DNA from: Phenylobacterium sp. CCH9-H3
GTDB taxonomy: Bacteria; Pseudomonadota; Alphaproteobacteria; Caulobacterales; Caulobacteraceae
Direction of reading: 5' to 3'
Length of the DNA: 20,656 bases
Assembly (NCBI RefSeq): GCF_001557235.1
Contig: NZ_LSJI01000232.1
Coordinates: 1 to 20,656 of the forward strand
Both the position numbers and the translations under genes were made by a program. The stretch's first letter is position 1; the number at the start of each line of letters is the position of its first letter. The notes beneath the pieces were generated by a model. The model was not told where the DNA came from, did no database searches, and worked only from the letters and a program-made list of their open reading frames with translations. This document shows positions 1 to 8,269 of the stretch, one piece after another.

Positions 1-730
1 CGGCGCCGCGGGCCATCTCCAGGGCGTGGCCCAGTAGGCCGAAGCCGGTGACGTCGGTGACGGCGTGGACGCCGGGGAGGTCGGGCAGCTCGCGGCCGAG
101 GACGTTGAGCTGGGTGGTGCTGGCGATCATGGCCGCGTAGCCGGCGGCGTCCAGGCGTTCCTGCTTGAAGGCGGCGCTGAGCACGCCGACGCCCAGGGCC
201 TTGGTGAGGATGAGGACGTCGCCGGGGCGGCCGCCGCGGTTGGTGAGGACGCGGTCGGGGTGGACGAGGCCCAGGGCCACCAGGCCGTAGATGGGCTCGA
301 CGCTGTCGATGGAATGGCCGCCGGCCACGGGGATGCCGGCCGCCGCGCAGACCGAGGCGCCGCCGGCCAGGATCTTCCCGATCGTGTCAGGGCTGAGCTT
401 GCCTACCGGCATGCCGACGATGGCGAGGGCCAGGATCGGGCTCGCCCCCATGGCGTAGACGTCGGAGAGGGCGTTGGTTGCGGCGATGCGGCCGAAGTCG
501 AAGGGATCGTCCACCACCGGCATGAAGAAGTCGGTGGTCGCCACCAGGGCCTGGTGGTCGTTGAGCCGCCAGACGGCCGCATCGTCCGAGGTCTCGGTCC
601 CCACCATGAGGTCGGGGAAGGCGGCCGCGGCGGGCATGCGTGAGATGATGTCCTGCAGCACCGCCGGCGCCAGCTTGCAGCCGCAGCCGCCGCCGTGGGC
701 GAGGGACGTCAGTCGCGGGGCGTCGGGCAT
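1..730 (-). CDS. selD: Selenide, water dikinase (SelD), 3' end cut by window edge
   Basis: SelD makes selenophosphate from selenide and ATP, the selenium donor for 2-selenouridine in tRNA and for selenocysteine. About 243 residues are present, against roughly 345 in the family, so the C-terminal third lies outside the window. The N-terminus carries the catalytic segment HGGGCGCK, with Cys16 and Lys19 in the places of E. coli Cys17 and Lys20; it is a Cys form, not selenocysteine. Further family motifs follow: [49 protein letters not shown] and [10 protein letters not shown]. The ATG has an AAGGA-type ribosome-binding site about 8 bases upstream. The gene is divergent from the selenouridine synthase gene, which uses its product. 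Identity is clear from motif order; the remainder cannot be judged here. Confidence 0.95.
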   Translation of the reverse strand, partial: MPDAPRLTSLAHGGGCGCKLAPAVLQDIISRMPAAAAFPDLMVGTETSDDAAVWRLNDHQALVATTDFFMPVVDDPFDFGRIAATNALSDVYAMGASPILALAIVGMPVGKLSPDTIGKILAGGASVCAAAGIPVAGGHSIDSVEPIYGLVALGLVHPDRVLTNRGGRPGDVLILTKALGVGVLSAAFKQERLDAAGYAAMIASTTQLNVLGRELPDLPGVHAVTDVTGFGLLGHALEMARGA

Positions 731-736
731 GGGGTC

Positions 737-743
737 TTCCTTG
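737..743 (-). promoter_or_regulatory. Ribosome-binding site of selD
   Basis: On the minus strand AAGGAAG lies six bases before the selD ATG. It supports this start and contrasts with the divergent selU start, which has no visible Shine-Dalgarno sequence. Confidence 0.5.
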
Positions 744-768
744 GGGCGAAGCGCGCTATAGCACCGCG
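741..768 (+). promoter_or_regulatory. Possible promoter of selU with a leaderless start
   Basis: GCTATAGC at 755-762 matches seven of eight positions of the Caulobacter -10 consensus GCTANAWC and ends six bases before the selU ATG. Transcription would then begin at or next to the A of ATG. No Shine-Dalgarno sequence is visible. A TTGGGGC at 741-747 resembles a -35 element, but the 7-base spacing is shorter than the usual 10-14. The intergenic region is only 38 bp, so the selD promoter must overlap this one or lie elsewhere. Confidence 0.35.
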
Positions 769-1824
769 ATGAGCCTCGAGGTCACGCAGGATGTTTCGCC
801 GGCCGCCCTGGCGCGGTTCGACATGGTGATCGACGTGCGCAGCCCGGGCGAGTTCGCCGAGGACCACGTGCCGGGGGCGGTGAACCTGCCGGTGCTGTCG
901 GACGCCGAGAGGGCGCAGGTGGGCACGGTCTATGTGCAGCAGTCGCGGTTCACGGCCCGGCGGCTGGGGGCGGCGCACGTGGCGCGCAACGTGGCCCACC
1001 ACCTGGAGACGGCGCTGGCCGACCGGCCGGGCGGGTTCCGGCCGCTGGTCTACTGCTGGCGGGGCGGGATGCGGTCGAACGCCATGGCCACGATCCTGTC
1101 GCAGGTGGGCTGGCGCACCACGGTGCTGGCCGGCGGCTACCGGACCTATCGCCGGGAGGTGGTGGCGCGGCTGTACGACGGGGACCTGGGGCTGAACTTC
1201 GTGTTGCTGGACGGGCAGACGGGGGCGGGGAAGACCGAGATGCTGGGGCGGCTGGCGGCGCGGGGCGTGCAGACCCTGGACCTGGAGGGGCTGGCCGCGC
1301 ACCGGGGCTCGCTGTTCGGGGCCATCGCGGGCCGGGACCAGCCCAGCCAGAAGCTGTTCGAGAGCCGGCTGCTGGGCGCGCTGGACGCCCTGGACCCGGC
1401 GCGGCCGGTGGTGGCGGAGGCGGAGTCCAGCAAGATCGGCGAGCGGATGATCCCGCCGGCGCTGTGGACGCGGCTGGCCCAGGCGCCGCGCATCGAACTG
1501 AGCGCGGATCGGACGGACCGGGCGCGCTACCTGGTGGCCGCCTATGGGGACCTGATCGCCGACCGGGCGGCGATGGAGGCGGCGTTCGCGCGCCTGCCCA
1601 TCCGGCCCAGCGCCGAGCGGCTGGCGGCCTGGCGAGGGATGATCGCGGCCGGGGCGTTCGCCGAGCTGGCCGAGGCGATCATGAGGCTGCACTACGACCC
1701 GGCCTACGACCGCGCGCGCCGCAAGCACGACCGGCCGCTGCTGGCCGCGCTGGACGTGGTCCCGACCGACCCGGCGAGCCAGGACGCGGCGGCGGACGAG
1801 ATTACCCGGCTCGCCGGCGCTTGA
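769..1824 (+). CDS. mnmH: tRNA 2-selenouridine synthase (MnmH/SelU)
   Basis: MnmH replaces the sulfur of 2-thiouridine at the wobble position of certain tRNAs with selenium, through a geranylated intermediate, using selenophosphate. The 351-residue protein has the expected two parts. The N-terminal rhodanese domain (about residues 15-130) starts with [18 protein letters not shown] and holds the catalytic Cys96 in [11 protein letters not shown]. The C-terminal P-loop domain has a Walker A, GQTGAGKT, at 149-156. The segment [18 protein letters not shown] (about 216-233) is typical of the family. Length is normal. The gene is divergent from selD, giving both selenium steps in one locus. The start has no clear ribosome-binding site but a -10-like sequence just upstream. 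Confidence 0.95.
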   Translation: MSLEVTQDVSPAALARFDMVIDVRSPGEFAEDHVPGAVNLPVLSDAERAQVGTVYVQQSRFTARRLGAAHVARNVAHHLETALADRPGGFRPLVYCWRGGMRSNAMATILSQVGWRTTVLAGGYRTYRREVVARLYDGDLGLNFVLLDGQTGAGKTEMLGRLAARGVQTLDLEGLAAHRGSLFGAIAGRDQPSQKLFESRLLGALDALDPARPVVAEAESSKIGERMIPPALWTRLAQAPRIELSADRTDRARYLVAAYGDLIADRAAMEAAFARLPIRPSAERLAAWRGMIAAGAFAELAEAIMRLHYDPAYDRARRKHDRPLLAALDVVPTDPASQDAAADEITRLAGA

Positions 1825-1881
1825 CGCCCGCCCGCCGCGGCGCGACTCTGAAGTGAACAACGATCACAGGGAGTAGGGCCA

Positions 1882-2652
1882 ATGGCTGACGGTTCGGTCG
1901 CGGGCGTCACATCGCTCAAGGGCAAGGTCAGCGCCGAGGAGTGGCAGGCCCGGGTGGACCTGGCCGCGCTTTACCGCCTGGTGGCGATGCACGGGTGGGA
2001 CGATCTGATCTACACCCACATCTCGGCCCGGATCCCGGGGCCGGAACACCATTTCCTGATCAATCCGTACGGCATGTTGTTCGAGGAGATCACCGCCTCG
2101 TCGCTGGTGAAGATCGACCTGGACGGCAACATGCTCCAGGAGACGCCGTACTTCATCAATCCGGCGGGCTTCACGATCCACTCGGCGATCCACGGGGCGC
2201 GCGAGGACGCCAAGTTCGTGATGCACCTGCATTCGGACCAGGGGGTGGCGGTGGCGGCGCAGAAGGACGGCCTGCTGCCGATCTCGCAGCACGCCCTGAT
2301 CGTGCTGCCCCGGCTAGCCTATCACGACTACGAGGGCATCGCCCTGAACCACGACGAGCGCGAGCGGCTGGTGGCCGATATCGGCGATAAGGACCTGATG
2401 CTGCTGAGGAATCACGGGACGCTGTCGGTGGGCAAGACCGCCGGCGACTGCTGGATCGGCATGTACTATCTGGAGCGGGCCTGCCAAATGCAGATCATGG
2501 CCCTGTCGGCCGGCCGGGAGAACATCCTGATCGCGCCCGAGGCGTCCCAGGCCGAGGTGAAGTCGCAGGTGTCGCGCGGAATCGGCGGCGGCCTGCCGTG
2601 GCCGGGCTGCCTGCGCAAGCTGGATCGCGAATTGCCCGGATACGACGCCTAG
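1882..2652 (+). CDS. Class II aldolase/adducin family protein
   Basis: The 256-residue protein belongs to the zinc-dependent class II aldolase family (fuculose-phosphate aldolase/adducin head fold), which cleaves or epimerises sugar phosphates. Metal ligands typical of the fold are visible: HLH at 115-117 in KFVMHLHSDQG and His178 in LLRNHGTLSVG. The segment NPYGMLFEEITASSLVKIDLDGN (about 61-83) contains the usual catalytic glutamate region (Glu68 or Glu69). GGGAG lies about 8 bases before the ATG. The gene starts 57 bp after selU on the same strand and could be cotranscribed. It ends at a strong terminator. The substrate cannot be inferred; many alphaproteobacterial members have no assigned reaction. 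Confidence 0.85.
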   Translation: MADGSVAGVTSLKGKVSAEEWQARVDLAALYRLVAMHGWDDLIYTHISARIPGPEHHFLINPYGMLFEEITASSLVKIDLDGNMLQETPYFINPAGFTIHSAIHGAREDAKFVMHLHSDQGVAVAAQKDGLLPISQHALIVLPRLAYHDYEGIALNHDERERLVADIGDKDLMLLRNHGTLSVGKTAGDCWIGMYYLERACQMQIMALSAGRENILIAPEASQAEVKSQVSRGIGGGLPWPGCLRKLDRELPGYDA

Positions 2653-2682
2653 TTTCCCAACTTCGCCTCGACCTTGTGCAAC

Positions 2683-2709
2683 CGGGCGCTCCAGCGGGGC
2701 GCCCGTTTT
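2683..2709 (+). terminator. Rho-independent terminator after the class II aldolase gene
   Basis: CGGGCGC (2683-2689) pairs with GCGCCCG (2699-2705). The stem extends inward through a G:U and two C:G pairs to a three-base loop, then TTTT follows. Stem of about 10 pairs plus T-run, 30 bp after the stop codon. The T-run also overlaps the furthest upstream possible start of the next reading frame (TTG at 2708), which argues against that start. Confidence 0.8.
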
Positions 2710-2845
2710 GCTGCGGGGCCCAAGTTTCAGCGTCGCAATGGTCAGCCATCCTGCTGTCACTCGACGGCGTATATGGAGCCAGCCTAAGAGCGCTTCGAAC
2801 TCACAAGCATCAACCGCCCGCGCGCGGCGGCCAGGGACCCGCAGT

Positions 2846-4021
2846 TTGATCCGACGCCATTTCTTCCTCGTCGCGGCTCTCGTCGTCCTGGCCGTCATGG
2901 TCGTCGTCGGCGGCTACAAGGTGCTGACCAAGGAGTCGGGCGGCCCCGGCGGCGGCCCTGGCATGGCCCAGGGCGGGGCGCCGCAGGGCAAGGGCGGCGG
3001 CGGGCGCGGCGGCGCGTTCGGCGGACCGACGCTGGTCTCGGTGGCGACCGTGCAGCCGCGGGTCTTCGAGGAGACCATCGAGGTGCTGGGCGTGGCCAAG
3101 GGACGCCAGTCCGTGACCCTGACCGCCGCGGCCACCCAACTGGTCGAGCGGGTGCGCTTCTCGGACGGCCAGCGGGTGCCGCGGGGCGCGGTGCTGGTCG
3201 AGCTCAAGGACACGGAGCAGAACGCGGGCGTGGCCCAGGCCGAGGCGCGGCAGGTGGAGGCCAAGCGGGCCTACGACCGCTACCGCTCGCTGGGCGAGCA
3301 GGGCTGGGCCTCCAAGGCGCAGGTGGACCAGTACGAGGCGGCGTGGCGCTCGGCCCAGGCCGACGTGGCGGCGGCCAAGGCGCGGCAGGGCGACCGGATG
3401 ATCCGCGCGCCGTTCGCCGGCGTGGTCGGCCTTTCCGACGTGGCCCCGGGCGCGCTGGTGAACCCGGGCGCCCCGATCGTGACGCTCGACGACGTCTCGG
3501 TGATCCGGGTCGATTTCCAGGTGCCCGAGCGCTACCTGGGCCAGCTGCGCGAGGGACAGTCGCTGCTGGCGACGGCGGACGCCTATCCGGGCGAGACCAT
3601 CACCGGCCGGATCGCGCAACTGGACACCCGCGTCGATGAACGCACCCGCGCCATCACCGCCCGGGCCGAGTTCCCCAACGCGTCGGGCCGGCTGAAGCCC
3701 GGCATGCTGATCCGCGTGGGCGTCTCGCGCGGCCAGCGGACCAATCCCAGCGCGCCCGAGGCGGCCATCTCGGTCCAGGGCGACGCGGCCTTCGTCTATG
3801 TCCTGCGCTCGCGCGGGCAGGGGACGATGGTGGAGCAGCGGCCCATCGTGACCGGCCTGCGCCAGCACGGCTTCGTGGAGATCACCGACGGCGCCAAGCC
3901 CGGCGAGCGGATCGTCGCGGACGGCCTCAACAAGATCCAGCCCGGCCAGCCGGTGCGTATCGCCGGCGCCGCGCCCGCTCCGGCAGGCGCGCGGCCCGCC
4001 AGCCCGCGGCCCGCGGCATGA
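2846..4021 (+). CDS. RND efflux periplasmic adaptor (membrane-fusion protein)
   Basis: This is the periplasmic adaptor of a tripartite RND efflux pump, linking the inner-membrane pump to an outer-membrane channel. From TTG 2846 it is 391 residues. A single N-terminal membrane anchor (about 5-24, HFFLVAALVVLAVMVVVGGY) is followed by a glycine-rich linker (about 32-58). Then come two lipoyl half-motifs, VRFSDGQRVPRGAVLVELKD and IRAPFAGVVGLSDVAPGALV, around an alpha-helical hairpin, then beta-barrel and membrane-proximal domains and an Ala/Pro tail. TTG 2846 is preferred because AGGGA lies about 8 bases upstream and the anchor begins at once. In-frame TTG 2708 and ATG 2738 would add an unlikely N-terminus. 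The stop overlaps the pump ATG by 4 bp, so the two are translationally coupled. Confidence 0.9.
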   Translation: MIRRHFFLVAALVVLAVMVVVGGYKVLTKESGGPGGGPGMAQGGAPQGKGGGGRGGAFGGPTLVSVATVQPRVFEETIEVLGVAKGRQSVTLTAAATQLVERVRFSDGQRVPRGAVLVELKDTEQNAGVAQAEARQVEAKRAYDRYRSLGEQGWASKAQVDQYEAAWRSAQADVAAAKARQGDRMIRAPFAGVVGLSDVAPGALVNPGAPIVTLDDVSVIRVDFQVPERYLGQLREGQSLLATADAYPGETITGRIAQLDTRVDERTRAITARAEFPNASGRLKPGMLIRVGVSRGQRTNPSAPEAAISVQGDAAFVYVLRSRGQGTMVEQRPIVTGLRQHGFVEITDGAKPGERIVADGLNKIQPGQPVRIAGAAPAPAGARPASPRPAA

Positions 4022-7000
4022 TGCTGTCCGACATCTCGGTCCGTCGCCCGGTGTTCGCCGCCGTGGCGGCGATCATCCTGTGCGTGGTGGGCCTGGCCTC
4101 GTTCAGCGCCCTGACGGTGCGCGAACTGCCCAGCGTGGACCCGCCGGTGGTGGGCATCTCCACCACCTACCGCGGCGCCTCGGCCGAAGTCATCGAAGAG
4201 CGGATCACCGAGCTGATCGAGCGGCAGGTGGCCGGCATCGAGGGCATCGACCGCGTCCAGTCGACGTCGCGCGACGGGGCCTCGCGGATCAACATCTCGT
4301 TCAAGCTGGACCGCGACCTGGACGCGGCGGCGAACGACGTGCGGGACGCCGTCAGCCGGGTGACCGCCCAGCTGCCGGAGCAGGCGGACCCGCCGCAGAT
4401 CCAGAAGGCGAACGCCGACTCCTCGCCGATCATGTTCCTGAACTTCACGTCGCAGACGATGAACCGGCTGCAGCTGTCGGACTACGCCCAGCGCTACCTG
4501 GTGGAGCGGCTGTCGACGGTGCCGGGCGTGGCGACGGTGGGTGTCGGCGGCGCCCAGTACTATTCCATGCGCATCTGGCTGAACCCCGAGGCCATGGCCT
4601 CGCGCGGGATCACCGTGGAGGACGTGGAGAGCGCGCTCTCCAGCCAGAACGCCGAATTGCCGGCCGGCTCGCTGGAGGCTCCGGCCAAGGACTTCACCAT
4701 CCGCGTGGCGCGCGGCTATGCGACGCCGGAGCAGTTCGCCCGGATGCCGATCGCGCCCACCCGGAGCGCCAGCACCGCCCAGGCGTCGGCGGCGCTCGGC
4801 GGGAACGCCGCCGGGGCGGGTGCGGCCCAGGGGACGACACGGGACATCACCCCGGCCACCAATACCCAGGCCTACATCACGCGCCTGGGCGACATCGCCC
4901 GCGTGGAGGAAGGCCCCGACGAGCGGCGGCGCCTGTTCCGCTCCAACGGCCGGGACATGGTCGGCATCGCCATCACGCGGCAGAGCCAGGCCAACGACCT
5001 GGAAATCTCGGACGGCGTGCGCGCGGCGATCGACGAGATCAACCAGACTCTGCCCAAGGGCACGCGCCTGGGCGTCTCGGTGGACTACACCGAGTTCACC
5101 CGGCACGCGATCGAGGAGGTCTGGATCACCATGGCCATCTCGCTGGGATGCGTGGCGCTGGTGAACTTCCTGTTCCTGGGCACCTGGCGGGCGGCGCTGA
5201 TCCCGTCGGTGGTGGCGCCGATCTGCATCCTGTCGACGTTCATCGTCCTGGCCCCGCTGGGCTTCTCGATCAATCTTCTGACCCTGCTGGCCCTGGTGCT
5301 CGCCATCGGCCTGGTGGTGGACGACGCCATCGTGGTGGTCGAGAACATCCAGCGGCGCATCGACGAGGGCGAGCCGCCGATCGTGGCCGCCCAGCGCGGC
5401 GCGCGGCAGGTGTTCTTCGCGGTCGTGGCCACGACCATCGTGCTGATCTCGGTGTTCGCACCGCTGATGTTCCTGCCTGGCTTCATCGGCCGCCTGTTCG
5501 TGGAGCTGGCGGTCTCGGTGGCGGCCGCGGTCGGCTTCTCGGCGCTGCTGGCCCTGTCGCTGTCGCCGATGCTGGCGTCCAAGCTGCTGCGCCCCGCGCA
5601 GGGCGAGGGCTGGGTCGCGCGGCGGGTGGATACGGCCATGAACCGGCTCAAGGCGTCGTACCATGCCTCGCTGGAGAGCATGCTGGGGCGCCGCGCGGTC
5701 TCCATCGGGGCCTCGGGCCTGGTGGTGATCCTGGCCGTCGCGGCCTTCGGCGTCTTCAGCGTCCTGCCTCGCGAGCTGACCCCGGAAGAGGACCGCCGCC
5801 GGGCCCAGGTCTCCTTCTCGGGCCCCGAAGGCGCGGGCTTCGACTACACCCTCGCCGCCAGCCGGCAGGTCGAGCAGATTCTGATGAAGTACCTGAACGA
5901 CGGCACGCTGGAGCGCTACGTGTTCGCGATGCCGCGGTTCGGCAACAACTCGTTCAACTCCGGCGGCGGCAACACCATCCTGTCGGACAAGACCGAGGTG
6001 ACGGCGCCCGAGCTGGCGGCGCGGCTGAACCAGGAGCTGGCGTCGGTGACGGCGGTGCGCGCCATCGTCTCGCCCGAAGGCGGGCTGCAGCGCGGCGGAC
6101 CGGGCGGCGGCGGCGGGGGCGGCACCAGCATGCAGCTGATCGCCACCGGCACCGACTATCCCGAGATCGCCCGCTGGATCCAGCCGATCCTGGCCGCGGC
6201 GAACGACAACCCCGGCCTGGCGCGGCCCCGGCTGGACTACGAGCCCACCAGCCCCCGGGTCATCGTCAACATCGACCGGGAAAAGGCGGCCGCCCTGGGC
6301 GTGCCCGCCCAGACCATCGGCCGGGCCCTGGAGACGCAGTTCGGCTCGCGGCGGGTGACGACCTACATCAAGAATGGCCAGGAGTACGATGTGCTCCTGC
6401 AGACCGACCGCGAGAACCGCCAGACCGAGCAGGACCTGGCCAAGCTCTACGTCCGCACGGCGTCAGGCGAGTCGGTGCCGCTGAGCTCGGTGGTGACCAC
6501 CGAAGTGCGCGGCGACACGCCGGACCGCCCGCGGGTGGACCGCCTGCGCTCGATCAGCCTGTCGGTCCAGCTCAACCCCGGCTACTCGATGGGCGAGGCG
6601 ATCCAGTTCTTCCGTGACGAGGCGGCCAAGCAGCCCGGCGCGGTGACGGTGAAGTGGGGCGGCGGGGCGCGCGATTACCTGGAAGCGTCGGGCTCGGTGG
6701 GCCTGGCCTTCGCCATGGCGCTGCTCCTGGTCTTCCTGGTGCTCGCGGCCCAGTTCGAGAGCTGGATCCACCCGGCGGTGATCATGCTGACCGTGCCGGT
6801 GGCGGCGGTGGGCGGGCTGTTCGGCCTGCTGCTGGTGGATTCCTCGATCAACACCTACAGCCAGATCGGGCTGATCATCCTGATCGGGATCGCGGCCAAG
6901 AACGGCATCCTGATCGTCGAGTTCGCCAACCAGCTGCGCGACGAGGGGCTGTCGATCCGCGAGGCCGTGATCGAGAGCGCATCCCTGCGCCTGCGGCCCA

Positions 7001-7257
7001 TCATCATGACCTCGATCTCGGCGGCGGCGGGCGCGATCCCGCTGATCGTCTGGGGCGGGGCCGGCGGCGAGGCGCGCAAGACCATCGGGGTGACCATCTT
7101 CTTCGGGGCGATCTTCGCCACCATGGTCACGCTGTTCATCGTGCCGGTGTTCTACAACCTGCTGGCCCGGTTCACGAAGTCGCCCATGGCCACGGCCCGG
7201 CGGATCGAGGCGTTCGAGGAGGCCGAGAAGGCCCGCGTCGCCAACGCCGCGGAATAG
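4018..7257 (+). CDS. RND efflux inner-membrane pump (AcrB/MexB-like HAE1 family)
   Basis: This proton-driven transporter exports hydrophobic or amphiphilic compounds. The 1079-residue length is slightly over the family's usual 1030-1050. The N-terminus SDISVRRPVFA leads into transmembrane helix 1. The proton relay is intact: Asp435-Asp436 in AIGLVVDDAIVVVENI and Lys961 in GIAAKNGILIVEFANQLRDEG (AcrB Asp407/408 and Lys940). A region of about 36 extra residues rich in Ala, Thr and Gly lies at 246-282, in the docking-domain part of the first periplasmic loop. A seven-glycine run lies at 696-702 in the second loop. Substrate is unknown. There is no outer-membrane channel gene and no TetR/MarR regulator alongside, so the channel is probably shared and encoded elsewhere. 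Confidence 0.95.
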   Translation: MMLSDISVRRPVFAAVAAIILCVVGLASFSALTVRELPSVDPPVVGISTTYRGASAEVIEERITELIERQVAGIEGIDRVQSTSRDGASRINISFKLDRDLDAAANDVRDAVSRVTAQLPEQADPPQIQKANADSSPIMFLNFTSQTMNRLQLSDYAQRYLVERLSTVPGVATVGVGGAQYYSMRIWLNPEAMASRGITVEDVESALSSQNAELPAGSLEAPAKDFTIRVARGYATPEQFARMPIAPTRSASTAQASAALGGNAAGAGAAQGTTRDITPATNTQAYITRLGDIARVEEGPDERRRLFRSNGRDMVGIAITRQSQANDLEISDGVRAAIDEINQTLPKGTRLGVSVDYTEFTRHAIEEVWITMAISLGCVALVNFLFLGTWRAALIPSVVAPICILSTFIVLAPLGFSINLLTLLALVLAIGLVVDDAIVVVENIQRRIDEGEPPIVAAQRGARQVFFAVVATTIVLISVFAPLMFLPGFIGRLFVELAVSVAAAVGFSALLALSLSPMLASKLLRPAQGEGWVARRVDTAMNRLKASYHASLESMLGRRAVSIGASGLVVILAVAAFGVFSVLPRELTPEEDRRRAQVSFSGPEGAGFDYTLAASRQVEQILMKYLNDGTLERYVFAMPRFGNNSFNSGGGNTILSDKTEVTAPELAARLNQELASVTAVRAIVSPEGGLQRGGPGGGGGGGTSMQLIATGTDYPEIARWIQPILAAANDNPGLARPRLDYEPTSPRVIVNIDREKAAALGVPAQTIGRALETQFGSRRVTTYIKNGQEYDVLLQTDRENRQTEQDLAKLYVRTASGESVPLSSVVTTEVRGDTPDRPRVDRLRSISLSVQLNPGYSMGEAIQFFRDEAAKQPGAVTVKWGGGARDYLEASGSVGLAFAMALLLVFLVLAAQFESWIHPAVIMLTVPVAAVGGLFGLLLVDSSINTYSQIGLIILIGIAAKNGILIVEFANQLRDEGLSIREAVIESASLRLRPIIMTSISAAAGAIPLIVWGGAGGEARKTIGVTIFFGAIFATMVTLFIVPVFYNLLARFTKSPMATARRIEAFEEAEKARVANAAE

Positions 7258-7291
7258 GATCGTCGACGGCGCCGGTCGGCGCCAGGGATCC
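7257..7291 (+). terminator. Possible terminator after the efflux operon
   Basis: Nested inverted repeats begin at the last base of the pump stop codon: outer GGATC/GATCC and inner GGCGCC (7268-7273)/GGCGCC (7278-7283) with a four-base loop. There is no T-run after it, so this is a stem-only candidate. CACCC/GGGTG and CGCCCAC (7391-7397)/GTGGGCG (7409-7415) repeats follow before the convergent cytochrome gene ends. The last of these could serve the minus strand. Confidence 0.4.
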
Positions 7292-7467
7292 TGTGCAAAA
7301 GGGGGGGTGTCAGGTCCCTGGGCCCGGCCGGCGACGGGGGGCGTCACCCTTCGGAGTGGGGTGTCGAGTGACAGATGCTCTCTTCATCGACGCCCACACC
7401 ATGGAGGCGTGGGCGCTGCGCGTCAAGGTTGTCTATGCGCGAAATCTTGCGCCCGCGGGGCGAGTGG

Positions 7468-7971
7468 CTACTGCGCCTTGTGGCCGGTCTCGACCATCAG
7501 GAAGGCGATCAGGTCCGTACGGTCCTTGGCGTCCTTCAGGCCCGCGAACGACATCTTGGTGCCCGGCAGGTAGGTCTGCGGCTTGGCCAGCCACTGGTCG
7601 AGATGATTGGCGTCCCATACCCAACCGGCGTTCTTGAGCGCGTCGGAATATTTGAAGTCGGGGTTGCTGGCGGAGGTCTTGCCGAACACGCCGTGCAGGT
7701 TGGGGCCGGTCATGTTGGCGCCGCCGGGGGCGATGGTGTGGCACGATTGGCAGAGGGCGAACTTCGACTTGCCGTTGGCGAGGTCCGCCGTGTTGTAGGG
7801 CGCGGGGTAGGACGCGAGGATCGCCTGCTTTTCGGCGTCGCTGAGCTTGGGCGCCTCAGGCGCGGCGGCGGGCGTGTCGGCCGATGTGCCGGCCGGGTCC
7901 TCCTGGGGCTTGCCGCAGGCCGCGACGAGGGTGGCGAGCGTGGCGGCGGCGAGGATCGGTCCCAGGCGCAT
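7468..7971 (-). CDS. Class I c-type cytochrome, probable lipoprotein
   Basis: This is a mono-heme electron carrier of 167 residues, probably anchored in a membrane and facing the periplasm. The N-terminus MRLGPILAAATLATLVAAC is a lipoprotein signal with the lipidated Cys at 19. An Ala/Pro linker follows (about 21-45). The heme site is CQSCH at 74-78, then GPNLHGVFGK (about 89-98). The sixth heme ligand is probably Met140 in GTKMSFAG. The pattern fits cytochrome c2/c552-like proteins. GGAG lies about 8 bases before the ATG. It is convergent with the efflux operon and shares the strand of the yaiI-like gene upstream, with a 298-bp repeat-bearing spacer between. The redox partner is not evident from neighbours. 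Confidence 0.9.
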   Translation of the reverse strand: MRLGPILAAATLATLVAACGKPQEDPAGTSADTPAAAPEAPKLSDAEKQAILASYPAPYNTADLANGKSKFALCQSCHTIAPGGANMTGPNLHGVFGKTSASNPDFKYSDALKNAGWVWDANHLDQWLAKPQTYLPGTKMSFAGLKDAKDRTDLIAFLMVETGHKAQ

Positions 7972-7999
7972 GGAAATCTCCGGCTGAAAAATCGCCGGC

Positions 8000-8027
8000 A
8001 AGCTAGCGCGGCCTTGGCCAGACGCAA
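8000..8027 (-). promoter_or_regulatory. Possible promoter of the cytochrome c gene
   Basis: On the minus strand TTGCGTC (8021-8027), a 13-base spacer and GCTAGCTT (8000-8007) partly match the Caulobacter housekeeping pattern. The site would give a leader of roughly 20-25 bases carrying the GGAG ribosome-binding site. It is a weak match made by eye. Confidence 0.3.
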
Positions 8028-8132
8028 GCTGATGCGCCGGGATTTCGCGTCCTTTCGATCTGGCCATGGGCGCGGACGCGGGGGCTGGCGCGAGGCGCCC
8101 CGGTGGAGTGCGCGCCGTAGGCGCAGTTCATT

Positions 8133-8226
8133 CACCGCCAAGACGCCAAGACGCCAAGACGCCAAGTTCGCCAAGAGGCCGGAGTGACGGAACCGCCTTG
8201 GCGACCTTGGCGTCTTGGCGGCGATC
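8133..8226. repeat. Inverted pair of CGCCAAGA tandem repeats forming a long hairpin
   Basis: The left arm holds the 8-base unit CGCCAAGA at 8136, 8144 and 8152, a shortened copy at 8160, then TT and another unit at 8169. The right arm (8193-8223) holds three reverse-complement copies. Left 8152-8175 pairs with right 8197-8220 at 23 of 24 positions, with a 21-base loop. Tandem copies allow the stem to slip by 8. The element lies between the 3' end of the yaiI-like gene and the cytochrome promoter region. There is no T-run, so it is not a standard terminator. Similar CCAAGACGCCAAG-type repeats are, as I recall, scattered in some other genomes, so a dispersed element is likely. Confidence 0.8.
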
Positions 8227-8269
8227 TTCCGGCGCTGACGCGCACTTGTGGCTGAAGATGCGGGCGGCC

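Noticed and set aside
65..643. 192-residue plus-strand frame at the left edge
   Set aside because: Antisense to selD, whose motifs are unmistakable on the minus strand.
2708..2845. Longer N-terminus for the RND adaptor from TTG 2708 or ATG 2738
   Set aside because: TTG 2708 lies in the T-run of the preceding terminator and ATG 2738 has no ribosome-binding site; the membrane anchor follows TTG 2846 directly.
3796..5664. 622-residue minus-strand frame opposite the efflux genes
   Set aside because: His/Arg/Asp-rich shadow of the RND adaptor and pump, with no domain.
8133..8226. CRISPR array reading of the CGCCAAGA repeats
   Set aside because: Units are 8 bases with no spacers and are arranged head to head; there are no cas genes nearby.
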